Positions 41,013 through 53,886 of a DNA stretch of 64,000 nt are shown here, in pieces (positions within the stretch are counted from its first letter, which is position 1; each line of letters begins with the position of its first letter). The notes below the pieces were generated by a model, which was given only the letters and a program-made list of their open reading frames with translations, made no database searches and was not told the origin of the DNA. The position numbers and the translations under genes were made by a program. This DNA is from Exophiala sp. HKRS030 (lineage: Eukaryota; Ascomycota; Eurotiomycetes; Chaetothyriales; Herpotrichiellaceae): the NCBI GenBank assembly GCA_023897205.1, contig JAHWDD010000007.1:992001-1056000 (forward strand), read 5' to 3'.

Positions 41013-43730
41013 TCAGCATGGCACAATCTTGACCCTTTGCCTCATGTCTTCTGGCAAGTCTTCAAGCTTGACCAATCCCATTTGCACACAATCGCCCCAG
41101 AAAAACATGGCTCGATCTTGTGCATAAGCAAGGTAATCAAACTCCTCATGTTCCTCTCCACCACCTTCACCTTCACTCTGATCACCTTCATGATGACTCT
41201 CTTCTTGCGCCCTACCTTCAGGTCTATCCGCTTCACTCGCCTCTTTCAGCTTCTTCTCCTCTTCGTTCAAGGGGTCGGACATGGGCACAACGTCGCCCTG
41301 TCCTTGACTCCCCTTTCTCTCCTCCAAAGCCTCCAGTTCAGGCACCTTGGCCTGCACGATGCCCCAAGCAACCCATTGCGCCGAGTTCGCCGCCCTCCAA
41401 ATCCTTGTCTCTCCCAGATACCTCTGGATTTCTTCTTCCTGTGCCTTCTCCCGTTCCTTCTCTTCCCGATCGTAATCCGGTTCGAGAGTTTGCCCCGAAA
41501 CACTCCCTCCTGGGGGCGCCCTCGCATCGAGCATGAATTCGCTGATGTTCGTCTTATCACGGCCTTCTAGTTTCGGGGTCGAACTCGCCGCTGGGCAGAA
41601 CTGTGGTCGGTGCATAGTATAGCTCCTGACAAAACGATATTGTTCGCTCTCGTTCGGATATCTCCTAGTATCACACATCCAGCTGTGCTCCGGGTGATGG
41701 TAGTTGTAGCACCATTCCGTAAAATGATTCGCAAACTCCTGCCCAGGCATGTTTTGCGAGGCATATTCAAAATCAATCACCACAAGTTGCTTATGCTGGT
41801 TCGAGGGCTGAAGCAATGGTGACGTACCCGAAGGTTGCAGTCGCATTAGATTGCCGTATTGTGTATCGTTGTGAGCAAAAACTAGATGGTCACGAATCTT
41901 CTTCAAGCCCCCGCTGTCCTCGATCAATCGTTTTCGGTACGCGTCATATGTCTTGCGGAAGAGAGGCCATTCAACCCCACAAATCAGACCATTTCGAACG
42001 TATCTCAGATTGACCGTAGAGTTTTGTTTGGAAATCCCTGCTTGTCTTTCGCTTTCAGCCTGATGGATTTGACTGTCAAGCCAGGTAATGATCTTTTCAC
42101 ACCGATCGACCCATTTGTCCCAGTTGAGGAAGACTGCAGGCCCAGCCTCAAGCTCTGATTCAAGCAATTCGATGCCTTCATGCAACTCACGCATTCGCTT
42201 CGCAATCTGCTTTGATGTTTCTGGGATCCGAAGATCTTCTGCTGTCAAAGTCCTTGCATGTAAAAACTCCTCAAAGCGACCGTTGTCGAAATAGCCGAGC
42301 AGACGGGGTCCAATGCGCTTTCGAGAGAGGCGGCGTAGAATGGATAATTCTGCATCTCGGTCGATCAGATGCTCGACTTGAGGACCGTATATTCTCAAAA
42401 GGAGCTGTAATGCTTGTCGAGGACGGGTTGTAGTCGATGCAGAAGCCGTCTCCGATAGAGTGTTCAGACTATTTGACGAGTGGCCATGCTCCGACATATT
42501 CTTAGGCGGTCGGACAACATAGACGGCGTTGGTTAGAGCTCCGCTTAATCGCACAACGTCAATGTCTTTTGCCCTTTCCATCGGAATACGGCGCCAGCCC
42601 TTGATCTTGAGGGTATGCGTCAGGCGAAGAATGTCCTCCTTAAAGGTAACCCAATGCTCATAGTCTCGCTTTTTTGCCGCATCGCTTGTGTCGACATCAG
42701 CGCCACCTCCAGTAAAAGCCAGCGTTTTTGAGTTGTCTAGATATGCTTCCACATTCGGAACAAGTATATCGTCACCAAAAAATTCCGTGTCTGAAGATTG
42801 GGGTACAATTGAGGCTCGCTTGAACTTTCTTGCTATAGACCCCTTGCGGGATAAAGTGCCAGAGGCCCTGGATGACAACTTTGGCATGGATGCTGACCAG
42901 GACGTGAATCCCGAGAGGATGTTCTCAAGCTTCGCTAGAGATTGACTACCTTCAGCGTCCTGGGTGGAGTCGTCTGACTGGGGGTCTCCAGGCATACTTG
43001 GCGCATGGTGGCTATGATGAAGAATTAGATGATGTCGATGATGCTTCCGCTTCTGTCTTTTCGATTTTTCGTCCTGCAGCCAGTCGACCACCTGGTTGAG
43101 CATTGCACGTAGATCTGGAGCTTTGTTTTCATTTGGAGTCCCAGCTTGTTCGCCTTCTGCTTTGTCGAGACTCAGATAAGACATGCGATGTGACAAAGTG
43201 GAAGCAGAGGATCCAGCAGGATTGAGAGAAGGTCTTCCAGTCATCTTCTTGCCTGATATACTAGCCCGATGAAGTTTGGGACTGTGAGAAGGAACAAGCG
43301 TGGGGGAGACACCTCCATCGTATTCTTCAGGTTCAATATGCTCAGGTTCCTCTACTATGGTTACACCTATCTCACGACAGCCATCAAATTAGCGTTGTGC
43401 ACTTTCTCATGCAAACACGCATAAGAGGTCGAAGGGAAGATGAGCATTGTGGTCAATGCCCTGCCATCCTGTTGCAATGTGCGTGTCGCGTGATGATGGA
43501 GTACTGCAGTCGTCTCAAAGGACAGCATAGGCACGTGGCTCTGCTCTTTGTGCTGGTGCGACAACAAAAGCCAAACAGATAGCATTGTGACCAAAAGGCA
43601 GGCCACATTTTGCCTGGTCCAGAACCCCCAGACACATGCAAGATTTCGAGTACGTACCTTTTTGAAGTGCAGGCCCAGGAGACGGTGCAGCACGTGTGGT
43701 TGTTGGAGACAATCCAGGCGATGATGCCAT
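41013..43730 (-). CDS. CKI1: Choline/ethanolamine kinase
   Basis: Two exons, 43730-43658 and 43366-41013, give 808 residues across a 291-bp intron (GTACGT...GATAG) that keeps frame. About 280 residues of Ser-, His- and Gln-rich sequence precede the kinase. A choline-kinase N-terminal segment contains DYEHWVTFKEDILRLTHTLKIKGWRRIP. Next come the ATP-binding part (LLRIYGPQVEHLIDRDAEL), the Brenner motif HNDTQYGNLMRL and the choline kinase motif VIDFEYASQNMPGQEFANHFTEW. The enzyme makes phosphocholine, the first step of the Kennedy pathway. The C-terminus carries an acidic, Glu-rich insertion before a final YAQDRAMFFWG segment typical of the family. If the upstream exon is wrong, a start at 43244 would still give a complete kinase. 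Confidence 0.9.
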
Positions 43731-44300
43731 CGCTACTTGCCTATCCTAGCCACTGGAGGGGGGAATGCAGTTGCTGAAATAATTTTAAAGGATATCAGAA
43801 CAGCGAAGGTCTCATGTAGCGCTGGCGTTCCAGGGATAGAGTAAAGGCAGAACACAATTAGTTAGTTGGCTTGACAAAAACAAGAAAACAGAAAGCGGGA
43901 GGGAAGTTGGCTGTTTGTGCGTTGGAATTTGGAACTGGATTTGGACAACAGCGATCGAATTGAACACGTGCCCTCGGCATCTCAGCCTTGCCTCTGCAAC
44001 CTCGTCCTTGCCAGCCTCGTCAGACGAAGTTTCACCACATCGTTTTCAATTGCCATATATACAAAACCCGACCCTACGTAATGATGTCTACTCGATCAAA
44101 TGAGGTTTCCTTGGCCTCAATAATCAGTCAAAGCCCACATTGCTCCTGTTGTCTCGAAAACGCCAGCGCAATCTCATTGTTGGCTGGGTCCCAATTCCGT
44201 CCGTGAAAATGCCGTAGTTCATCGCTCAAACCGTCCCTAATGCATGGATATCGTTACAAATACAGCCTTTTTATAAGAGCCCATTGGCAGCCAGTTTGTG
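43731..44300. other. Intergenic region, choline kinase promoter
   Basis: 570 bp upstream of the choline kinase start and downstream of the Mg transporter stop, both minus strand. No gene or clear core element seen. Confidence 0.5.
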
Positions 44301-45606
44301 TCATTGACTCAAAGTCTTTTGGTGTGGCTTGTGATAAACCTTGGTCACGCTGTCACCATTGGGCTGTGGACTCCGACTGCCACTACCTCCTCCCATCTCT
44401 TCGGGATCCTCCACAAGATCCGACAGCCCAAAGGCATTATGCTCAACATCATAGCTGTGCATCAATCCAGCACTTTCTGCGCCGACATTCCGTAGGCCTC
44501 CAGGGCTAAAGGTGAGGCTGCTACTCCGCCTATGGGGATCGAAACTTCGTCGCGCTTGCATGCTCCTCCTCGTATGAAGACCAGCAAGACCATCGGTGGG
44601 GATTCCATCCTCGTCGGGAATCTTACCGTTCAACATACGATTTCCATCAGGGTCGCCTCGAGACAGGTTGAGAAGATATACGCCGGAGAAGATGACCAGA
44701 AAGCCACAGAGGAGGGAGATGGTGTTCACAGCGTCTGTGGTGTTGAAACCCCGGAATAGGATGAAAGACGCACATAACGTCGCTGTCGTAAAGGTAACGT
44801 AATACAGAGGGTTGACGATCGAAGTCGAGAATTGACTGAGGGCCTTGTTAAAGTAGTTCATCTGGGTCAGAATGCACACTATCGTCACAATCATGAAGAC
44901 GTAAGTCGATGGGTGGGAAAATTGGTTATTGCCCGCAAAAGTCAGCTTCAGGGCAATGCCAAATGCCTTGACTGACATGACCGAAATCGACCCGACTGTC
45001 GAGCAGATGGAGATATAGATCAAGGGATTCTTCTTTCCGTACACAGGCGCGACCTTGTATATCATGACCGTCGAGAAAACGATGGCAGCAAGACAATAGA
45101 GAATGAAACCTGTGACACCCATGGTTAGTTTCTTTGGCGGTGCGATCATCTATATAGCGTCTCGACCTACCAGGCTTAATAGCGAAATCCAGAATCTGGT
45201 CCACCGTCTCAATTTCTTTATCCGGAGGAGCGTGTAGGACGATGATAACCGACCCCAGCAGACATATAGCGCAGCCCAGTTTGCCCAAAACGCCGAGCTC
45301 TTCATGCAAAAAATATGCCCCAAGCACGGCTCCAATAAGCACGCTGAGAGCGCCCAAAGGCGTTACCAGAATCGCAGGCGCAAAAGCATAAGCTGCAAAG
45401 TTGGCCACTTCGCCAACCACGAGTGAAGCTATTCCAGCCCACCAGAGCGGAGTTTTGAGGTAGGCGTATCCCTCTCCTTCAAATCCATGCTTGTCTGCAG
45501 CATCGTTGAGACCCTTCTTCGTGATGACAAAACTGGTGCCGATGGCCAGCGTCGATGTTATAGCAAGGGCCAGGCCAATGTATTTGTCTTCCAGCATGTT
45601 AAACAT
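44301..45606 (-). CDS. NIPA-family magnesium transporter
   Basis: Two exons, 45606-45171 and 45109-44301, joined across a 61-bp intron (GTAGGT...CACAG), give 414 residues. The first 300 residues hold about nine hydrophobic segments. The NIPA/DUF803 features are MLEDKYIGLALAITSTLAIGTSFVITKKGL, LKTPLWWAGIASLVVGEVANFAAYAFAPAILVTPLGALSVLIGAVL and HEELGVLGKLGCAICLLGSVIIVLHAP. The last 110 residues are a hydrophilic cytoplasmic tail with Arg/Ser-rich segments. NIPA proteins carry Mg2+ and some other divalent ions across plasma and endosomal membranes. An alternative Met three codons in (45597) is equally usable. Confidence 0.9.
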
Positions 45607-47124
45607 GGGCGCGTGCGTGTAGAGGGGTCGCAGGAGGACCCGTCGCGATTCTCGACTCGGGCTAGGGCAAACGTGCGATCGATTTGAAAGGTGAGGTGGT
45701 CGAGTGACTGTACTGATGCGCCGAGATGCGCTCTAGGGCTCGCTGGATACTCGAGGTAAGTAGCTTGTTTCTTCAGGTTGGTGTCTGAAACAGGTGGCCG
45801 AACTCCGTGGGCTTATTCAGTGTGTGGGGGCGCTCTATATTGAGCGACTTGCGATCGAGGCCTGCGCGTGCAGACGAACGAGTGACAGTTTTCCAAAGGA
45901 AGGTTGTGTGATAATGCGCAGCAAGCAGACACAATTTGAGAGGGGTTTGCAAAGGAGGAGACAATTCTCAGCGTTCGTGAGAGGTGTTGTGAGCCACACG
46001 GACAGGATGACTTTCGACCAGGGGGCAAGACAGTGCAGCCCGCAGCGGAGAAAAATGCGCCCTGTTTGGTGTGTGGTGATTTAGGTACGACTCAGTTGTC
46101 GCTACTGGTACCGAATACCTAATAGAGATCGTTCTTGTCGCAGATGGCCGAAAGTCCCAGGTCTCAGGTTTCTCTCTACGACTACCTCCCTTCGGTATCT
46201 GGTGGTCTATTTTCTTCTTCCCTTGCAAAAAAACCCCTTCCCACCCACACACGCACACACATCCACCCCACGACGCGTCAACCTGTGATGAAAAAGGCAA
46301 AATGTCCACATCTCACAGCCCCAACAGGCAAAAATGACAATAGTGACACCTGAGACACACTCGACAGGCATTTTGAACAGCCTGTCTCTTTATTGTATGC
46401 ACAACTTGCTGGGCAACGAAAAGCATCCTCCGCTGTTGCTTTACTCCATTTCCAGTGTCTTTACTATGACAGCCACGTCTACGAGAGTCGGCACAGTTCG
46501 ACCACAACCAATTCATTGAATATGTGCAGTAAATACGCGCAAGAGTGGACATCTAGGCGATAATAGCAGTAACAACAACATTTTCCAGCCCTGGGTTATG
46601 GCTCCAGTCGCATCCAAAAGTTCCTGTACATACCATTTCACAAGGGACCTTTCTAGCCGTTCGTTCATTCCTTGAAACCTCAGATAATAGACGCTTTGTC
46701 CGTTCTTCACAAATCCACCCATGAGAAAAATTGCTACAGCTGGTCCTGAACGCCTCGGGCTCAAACAGTGGCCCACCTTTATCAGAAGCTCTTGAAGTCC
46801 TTTTGTAAAAACCCAAACCATTCCCCGTCCCGTAAAAATCGACTTTTCGCAAAACGCAGACTGCTCTTCTATCTTCTTTCCGTGTGGCCGTAAACAAAAC
46901 ATGGAACATTCGTAGCGTTGACCGCTTCGACTGAGAGCACCCGTCAGACCATCTTCGTGGTGCTTTCGGATGCTGTAAATCCGAAGGGTTGCCGTGGTGC
47001 ATCATTAAAGGTAATAATCAGAGTAGTAATCCAGAGCATTTCTCACCACCGAAGTCGTGCTGCTTGGAGGAAGTGAAGCAGAATATGTTCATGACTGGAG
47101 TCGTCTGGGGTATCATGTCTTGTG
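45607..47124. other. Intergenic region, Mg transporter promoter and SFP1 3' flank
   Basis: 1.5 kb between two minus-strand genes. An ACAC-rich stretch lies near 46240-46270. Short frames here lack coding character. Confidence 0.5.
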
Positions 47125-49297
47125 TCACATCATGTTGATATCTCCACCAGCGGAGAGACCAGCTCCCATATTCCCAGCGTTGCCCATCATGTTGGGCATG
47201 GCCATGGTCGGGCTCTTGTTCGCATTCAACTGCATTTCCGGATTGCATGGAGGAGAGTGTTGCTTGTGGTATTTGAGCCCGTTCAAGTTCTTGTATCGCT
47301 TTTGGCAAACCTCACACTTGTATGGCTTCTCTTTCTCCATGCCCATAGTGCCAGGGTAGGGTGCTTGTGTATCGGGGTCGACGATCGAGAAAGTGCCATC
47401 GCCGTTCTCATGCAGTCGCTGATTGTTATGACCATGCTGCGAACAAGTCAGTCAAATGCTCGAGAGGAGAAACATGGAATGCTCATGACTTACTGTTTTG
47501 TGATACTTAAGACCATTTTGATTCTTGTAAGCCTTCTCACAACCAATCACAGGGCACCGGAAAGGCTTCGGTTCTTCATGGGGAAGAATATTAGTTGTGG
47601 TGTCTGGCAGGCCAGCCGCGGCTTGCCGCTCACGGATCGTTCGGGCAATTTCACTATCTGCGCCGTATTGGCCAGAGCCCAGTCGGTTGTGAATCACGTT
47701 TTGCGACTGCATGCCCTGAGTCCCGTGAGAGAATAGCCGTTTGGCAGGCTCGTCAATGCAAAGATCAATCATGTCACTGTTCATGCCGAACCCAAAACCA
47801 CCAAATCCATTGGGCATATTGCTGTACAGGTTATTCGACATGGACATGTCGTCCATACCGTTCATGAGACCATCGTCCAATTCTCCGGGCGTACCAGGCG
47901 CCGAAGAGTCCGGGGTCCCGCGATAAGGATTCTGCAAGTCTTGGAACTGCTGCATTGGGTTGGCCATGAGGGTGGACGAGACATTGTTGCCCTGAAATGC
48001 GGCATTTGGCCGACCCGAAGCCACAGGCGTGCTAGGCGTGGATTGACGGAATGCTTGATGTCCTTGCATCATTGATGTGTTCAATTGAGGAATTTGCGGC
48101 TGTGCCGTAGCATTGAAAGAGGTTTGTGGGGAGGCTTGCGACTGGTTGGACGTATACATGTTGGGCGGCGGAGTTGTCTCGTCGGTGCCGTCAATGTCGT
48201 CCATCTCCATATCTTCAACCGTATCCATGTCAGGAATCGTCTGCAGTGTGCTTGCAAAGCCCGTCTGTCGTGAAGGGTTCTGCGATGCAGATGGTTGCGA
48301 TCCAAATGGCCGGCCAGGGGTATTTTGAGGATGCTGCTGTTGGCTTCGCTGTTGAGCTTCTTGTTGAACTTGGGCCGCAGTCGTGGCAGCGAGGGCCGCC
48401 CGGCTGTCGGGAACAGGGTGCTGATGCTCATTTCCGGAAGGGTCTTTCTGCGCATGGGCTTCTTCATAGTGTTGGAGCAGATCATGCAGAGTAGGTAGTG
48501 TAAGGCCACAACATGAGAAATCCTTCATGAAATTGGCCTCCAGCTTAGGAAGGTAGGACGCGGATTGGAAAGAGGGGGAATTGAAGGCAAAGGGGGATGT
48601 TCCAGACATCATCATACTGTGAAATGTGAGCAAAATACCTTGACCGCGGGAGAGGCATTGTGACGGACTCATCTCTAATCCAGCTTCCGACTGAAATCCC
48701 TCCCCAACTCATGCCTGCATTAATGCTTTGGGCAATACTCTCTCGTCGGGCCTGTCTGTCATTATGAGCACCCTTCATCGCAATCGGCCGTGCCCCACGT
48801 TCGAACTTTGCAAAGTCATCGGAAGCGTTAGAGGGCATCTGGGGCATCGGTCGGTTGAAGGCGGTCTCTGCCGGAGCGTTCGCCATCCTTCTCTTTTCTT
48901 CACTGTCGCTTCTCTGCAAGGCCGAAGTCAGGTTCGACGGCTGATTACCACGTGGCGAGGTCGATGTTTGTCGTGTCGAGACGTCGAGAGGGTTGGCTAC
49001 GCTCGCCATGCCCCGGATAGGTGGCGATGCGCCGAAGGTCGGGAAGGTATTATCGTCGAAGTCGGGCTCGAGTAAGGAGTTGTCGAGGCAGAGTCTCGTA
49101 GTAGTACGTCCAACGTCAATCGGCTTCTTGAACCAGGGAAGAACGGTTTTCTCTGGCTTCTTGCCGAATGCTCGCCCAAAAGAGGGACCGCTGTCAACCG
49201 GTGTAACGGGAGTGGTATCTCTAGACGTGAATTGCGACCGATCACTCGGAGACGGCGAGTGATGTAGTGGCGGAGGACTCTCTTCGTAATCAAACAT
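47125..49297 (-). CDS. SFP1: SFP1-type C2H2 zinc-finger transcription factor
   Basis: Three exons, 49297-48669, 48616-47494 and 47436-47125, give 687 residues. Introns are 52 bp (an unusual GTCCGT donor) and 57 bp (GTAAGT...CGCAG). The conserved SINAGMSWGGISVGSWIRD block leads into MSGTSPFAF, then FSCCGLTLPTLHDLLQHYEEAH, all as in fungal Sfp1. Two C-terminal C2H2 fingers are present: CPVIGCEKAYKNQNGLKYHK and CEVCQKRYKNLNGLKYHK, split by ENGDGTFSIVDPDTQAPYPGT. In yeast Sfp1 is a TORC1-regulated activator of ribosome-biogenesis genes. The frame stays open 123 codons upstream of the chosen start, but that part lacks conserved residues. A long gene-poor leader region lies upstream. Confidence 0.9.
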
Positions 49298-52200
49298 AGA
49301 CTTATATGGCAGAGTTTCGTTGAAATGGAATCGAGGAGAGTGGAAGAATGCTTGCGATAATGTTGCTGATATCGGGCGGTGACGTGATGAGGCGGACTCG
49401 GAGCGATACCTGAAATGTCGAGGGGCGCGGCGAATCCGTTGAGTTGTAATGAGCGACAAGGAGAGGCCGGCGGGATACAAGGACAAGGCGATGTCTTGTC
49501 GTCTACTGGTGTGAGTAAATCGCCCTCGTTGAAGATACAATCTATCGAGTCGGTGAGCAAGCACGAGGCAGGATAAGTATCGATGAGGGAGAAGATGGAG
49601 GGTACGAGCACAAAAGTATTGTCGATGGTAGGTCGACTCGAATCGAGTGGATGAGGAGCCGGGCACCTGAGAGTTTAGCAGGCGAGCCAGTGAGCCAGGG
49701 TTCGCCCATACAATAGCCCATTAGATCCTCCGTAGACACCTTTAGCGCGGGCTGGTGGGCTCACACTCCAAGCACCGACTGACGCCCTTGATTGCCCACA
49801 GCGCCCGCTAGACCACCTAGAACCAGAGTTGCATTTGTGCCGGGGGGGTGTCTGCGCGCTGTGGGGCCTCACCTCTTCCATCATTTCCGCACTCAGCCCA
49901 TTACCATTCGACTCGAACGCACCCACCGTCCTTTCCGACCCATCATTTTCTCCCGAGGCCCCATTTGCGACATGCCAGGCACGCTTACAGTTCAGTTGTG
50001 TTTTCTTAGGGTTTACTATTCCGTGCGTTTACAAGGAATAGGCACGGCTGACTCGATCCAGGACATGGACATGGGCGCCCTTGGAGAGAAGGCTGCTGCT
50101 CCTGGCCATCCCATCTTTTCCCGCATCGAGGACTTGACAGCAATCAATATATCCGCAGCACGGCCGGCTCAACGCTCCAGAAACTCGTTTGAGATCCTCG
50201 CTTTGGTATCGACTACAAGTCCACTAGTTGCGAGCATTGACGCAAGATCCTGACACGTATTGGCCACGCACCACATCTCTACAATAGGTGAGCCAGAGAT
50301 CGATCCGAGAAGTGGCCAGCACTGGTCAGAATAATAATCAGCCCGTCGTGGTTGTTATTACTGCCTGGTAGCCGTGGTAGCCTGGTAGCCTGGTAGCCTT
50401 CTCAACAAACACCGAAACTTCGTATGGAGCGCGGTGGACTGCGAAAGCCGGCTTCTTACCGGAATAATATTATAAATGGAGACTTGTTACCCTAAGCCAG
50501 GGAGTTTCCAGTCGAAGGGCACCGTATAAGACCCTTATTCTGCAGAGTGGCTGTCGATTAATGCTTGTACCACTCCTTTGCTCGTCGATTCTTTCATCAA
50601 TTGTTGTGGTGACAGCTCCCGGCAACAATCCGTAGCCAACAACCCTTTTGACAGGTAACAATCGTGATTTCAAACTAACCTTTATGACGAAAAGATGTTT
50701 ATATTTCCTCGGGCTCTACGAGGAAGAGCACGAGTAACAAATAAGGCGGGAAAAGCCATCCGCTGTTCATCACGAAAACTACGAGATTTAACCTAGCCTT
50801 GATAGGATTGACCATTGCAGGACCCTGGAACTAACCAGGGCCTTGTGGTGGGACATTCGGCAAGCTAAGCAGCCTGCTCGACCACGCTGTATGGAGCCAA
50901 CGGCCACCAATTGTCGTTAGGGGCTGACTCTTCAGTCTCGGTTCCGCCCACTCTCTTCCTCAAAACAACCAAATCTAATGAACGCTCTGTCTGCCTGCGA
51001 TGCGCGTCTTAAGGATCATAGATGACCCGACACATTGCAGTTTCCGGTAATAATCGGGGTCTGTCCCAGACTTGACCCGAAGTCTGTCTCGCGCCTGCTG
51101 AAAGGTATTCTTCAACTGATCACAGTCGGAGCTTGTTAAGCTCTCCTTGAGACACTTCACAGCCTCAGTCCCCAGGCTGAAGAGATGGCAGAATGTTACA
51201 CAAACATCTACCCACTATACAAGTCTCGAATTCCCCTGTGGCGTCACGTGGCAAGCTGGATCCCTTTGGCTTCGAGAAGCGTACGTGGATACCTGTTTCT
51301 CGGGCTATCGGATGTATGGTGGGGTTTGTCCTCCATTAAACCACCGCTGCTGAGCGTAATCTCGCAATGATGGGCAGGGATGTCCTGGCAAATACGCTCT
51401 TCGTTCTGTGCAACACGAGCAGATGGCATCCATTACTCCGACGTCTTGATGCGTGTTCGTGCAGGAGGGTGTGGTCACCATGTAATCATAGTGATGCAAA
51501 GAGCGGACGAGCAGGCCGGACTGCACTGGGCAGGTGGTCGCTGTACAAGTACGAGTACTAGGCGAGGAGCACGGCTTGCTGATCATCACGCAGCTAGGGA
51601 ATAGGCTTGGCCTAAGGAGCCTTGTCTGGTCAGACATGGTTCTCTGGTTGGGCCTGTCTGAGAGCAGGACCCCTCGCAGCAATTAATTGATGCGAATATC
51701 GTTAACGGAGCACACAAGCTGTCAATCTGCATTAATGGATCTCACGCGGGCTGATGATCCGAGCAGATGCCAATGTCTACTGGATCGTTCTCATGCATCC
51801 CAATTCAGGATACCAGGGCCGTTGTAACATCCGCCATTGTCACAAAGAATCATCTATTGCTTCACCGTGCCATACTGGTCACCAATCTAGATCGACGCAT
51901 GATGCGATCAATCTACTGTACGCCGGTGGCTCAACCTAAGGACCTGAAACCAACCAGATGGCCGACACTACTGTACGTACACCGGCCAGCGTTTATTAGC
52001 CGTGCACGCAGTAGGGAGACCGATTTGTACGAGTAAAGGAACAGCAGGGCTAGCTTATGCCTCAGCCCATTTTCAACGAGGCTCGAACGACCCCCCAACA
52101 CCACCAAACAAGGCTGGCCTTTTATTCTGGATACGTTGACTAATAGTTTCCCACCCGATGCAGGTACGAGTACCGGGCGCTGCTTCGGGAATGGGCAGTG

Positions 52201-53886
52201 AGAAATTTGACGCAAGCCCTCGCCGCAGTGGTACCGGGAGCTTGGGACGACGGCGGCCACTCCTGCTTTCAGTCGTGCCACTGGAAAAGCCCAAGACTCA
52301 AGCATCATTACGTTTCGTCTCGATCCCTATTTGGAGATGGGAGGCGATTTGGTTGCCGCATGCGGTGCGCTCCGGGAGAAAATTTGGTGTCCGCTTCATT
52401 GCCCTCAGGCTCAATAGGCGGTGGAGACCCCGATGCACGAATATTCAGGCAAGGAAGCATACTGCCCGAGGCTTCGTCAGATGCCGAGGCTTGCACCATT
52501 ACTCGCTGTACATGCTTGCCCACCATGTCTCATGCATGGCGGCATTTCTTCGATAGCCTTGTCAGCCACAGCTGACCTGAGTAGACAGTGTAGCACTCTG
52601 CCGGTCGAAAACACAGCCTTTCGCCACAAATTCCACTGATTGATTCAGGCGGCCTACAAGGGGGATGCCAACCACCCAACAGGGGCACTTGGGCATCAAT
52701 AATCATCGGAGATTCCTCGTCGATCCAGCTTCAACCAGTGCCGATCATGACGAGCTTGACGACAACGACAAGCAATTGCCGTGCGTAGCGGCAATTGAGT
52801 CTCCTGTTCATCGTTTCTTTATTCTTCTGGTAATACGAGTACTCGCACTCAACCTCAAAAGAGCGGCCTTCATCGCAACCACTCCTATCTGACTCGCAGC
52901 ATGTTGATCTACGAACAAAGTTCATGTGCGTGATGGCCGATCCGACGCTTGGCCGGCTTTATTTTCCAATTTAATAAAACCTAGTGCCTTTCGATCAACG
53001 ATTCACCAATTGTGCTATCTTCTTACTTAAGTGTCCATATGACCGAGATACAATGCAGGCCTTGTGAACTCGCAGAAGCTTGATTTGACCCCCGGAGAGC
53101 CATGCTCGCGAGTAACCCGCCAGAGAAAATGACGGATTGCCTCAGCGCCACCTGCGCCACTCGACGGACGTTCCGTGCTTAGCTTCTAGAATATTGGCTC
53201 AGCTGAACCAGAACCCATTGAACCGTGACCGATGTGACATGGGTGTATATTGTACATGCAACGGCAGAACAAGTTAAAAGGTCTTGGCGGCGGCAACATA
53301 CACGTAGACTGGCATTTTCACCATTCCTCCGTTTGTGCAGATTCCAATGACAGGCAAAAGTACGACACGTAGATGCCGAACTTGCCTTCAGCTCCACGGG
53401 GTCCTCACACCGAGCCACATGAAGCTCGGCTGGTAACGGCTCGCAAGGCCGCATGGCAAACCCAACTGGGACTGACGATGTCGGATCACTAACGGAACAA
53501 GTCAAAGGGATTTCACTAAAAAGACATAGACTAGCTAAACGAGTGTGAGGACTATATCACCTTACATGTCAATGGAATCAACGCACATGCCGAACGCCAC
53601 ATACCCGGCTGACGCCCTTCATGCTAAGCGAGACCAACGTCAGCATCATACTTTCTCCGTATGGCCATTCCTGTACTGTCACTGCAGGACTTTTCCTCTG
53701 TCAACATGTGAAGCCCTGGACATCCAGGTTCTATCCCATGTTCTGATTTTCTGGCATGTTTCTGCTTATGCAACCGAGTTTGTCAAGCATGCCCAATTGC
53801 CTACTTTTGGTCCTTTGCAAGCAGAGTGTCACCTTCGTCTTCAGCTGAAGTATATTCTCAGCATGATTTCTTGTGGCAGCGGACTA
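49298..53886. other. Gene-poor region upstream of SFP1
   Basis: 4.6 kb, the longest gene-free stretch in the window. The part nearest the SFP1 start is probably its promoter and 5' leader. A short direct repeat with unit CCTGGTAG lies at 50364-50400. I found no transposon domains, terminal repeats, tRNA or recognisable coding exon. Frames are short and interrupted. A diverged repeat relic cannot be excluded by eye. Confidence 0.5.
50364..50400. repeat. Short tandem repeat, unit about CCTGGTAG
   Basis: Four to five imperfect copies of an 8-bp unit in the gene-poor stretch upstream of SFP1. Confidence 0.8.

Noticed and set aside
49298..49666. In-frame N-terminal extension of SFP1
   Set aside because: Arg/Ser/His-rich with no conserved segment; more likely an open stretch of the leader. 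Kept as a finding only for the region as a whole.
50430..53500. Possible transposon remnant
   Set aside because: No reverse transcriptase, integrase or transposase motif, no terminal repeats and no target-site duplication found by eye.
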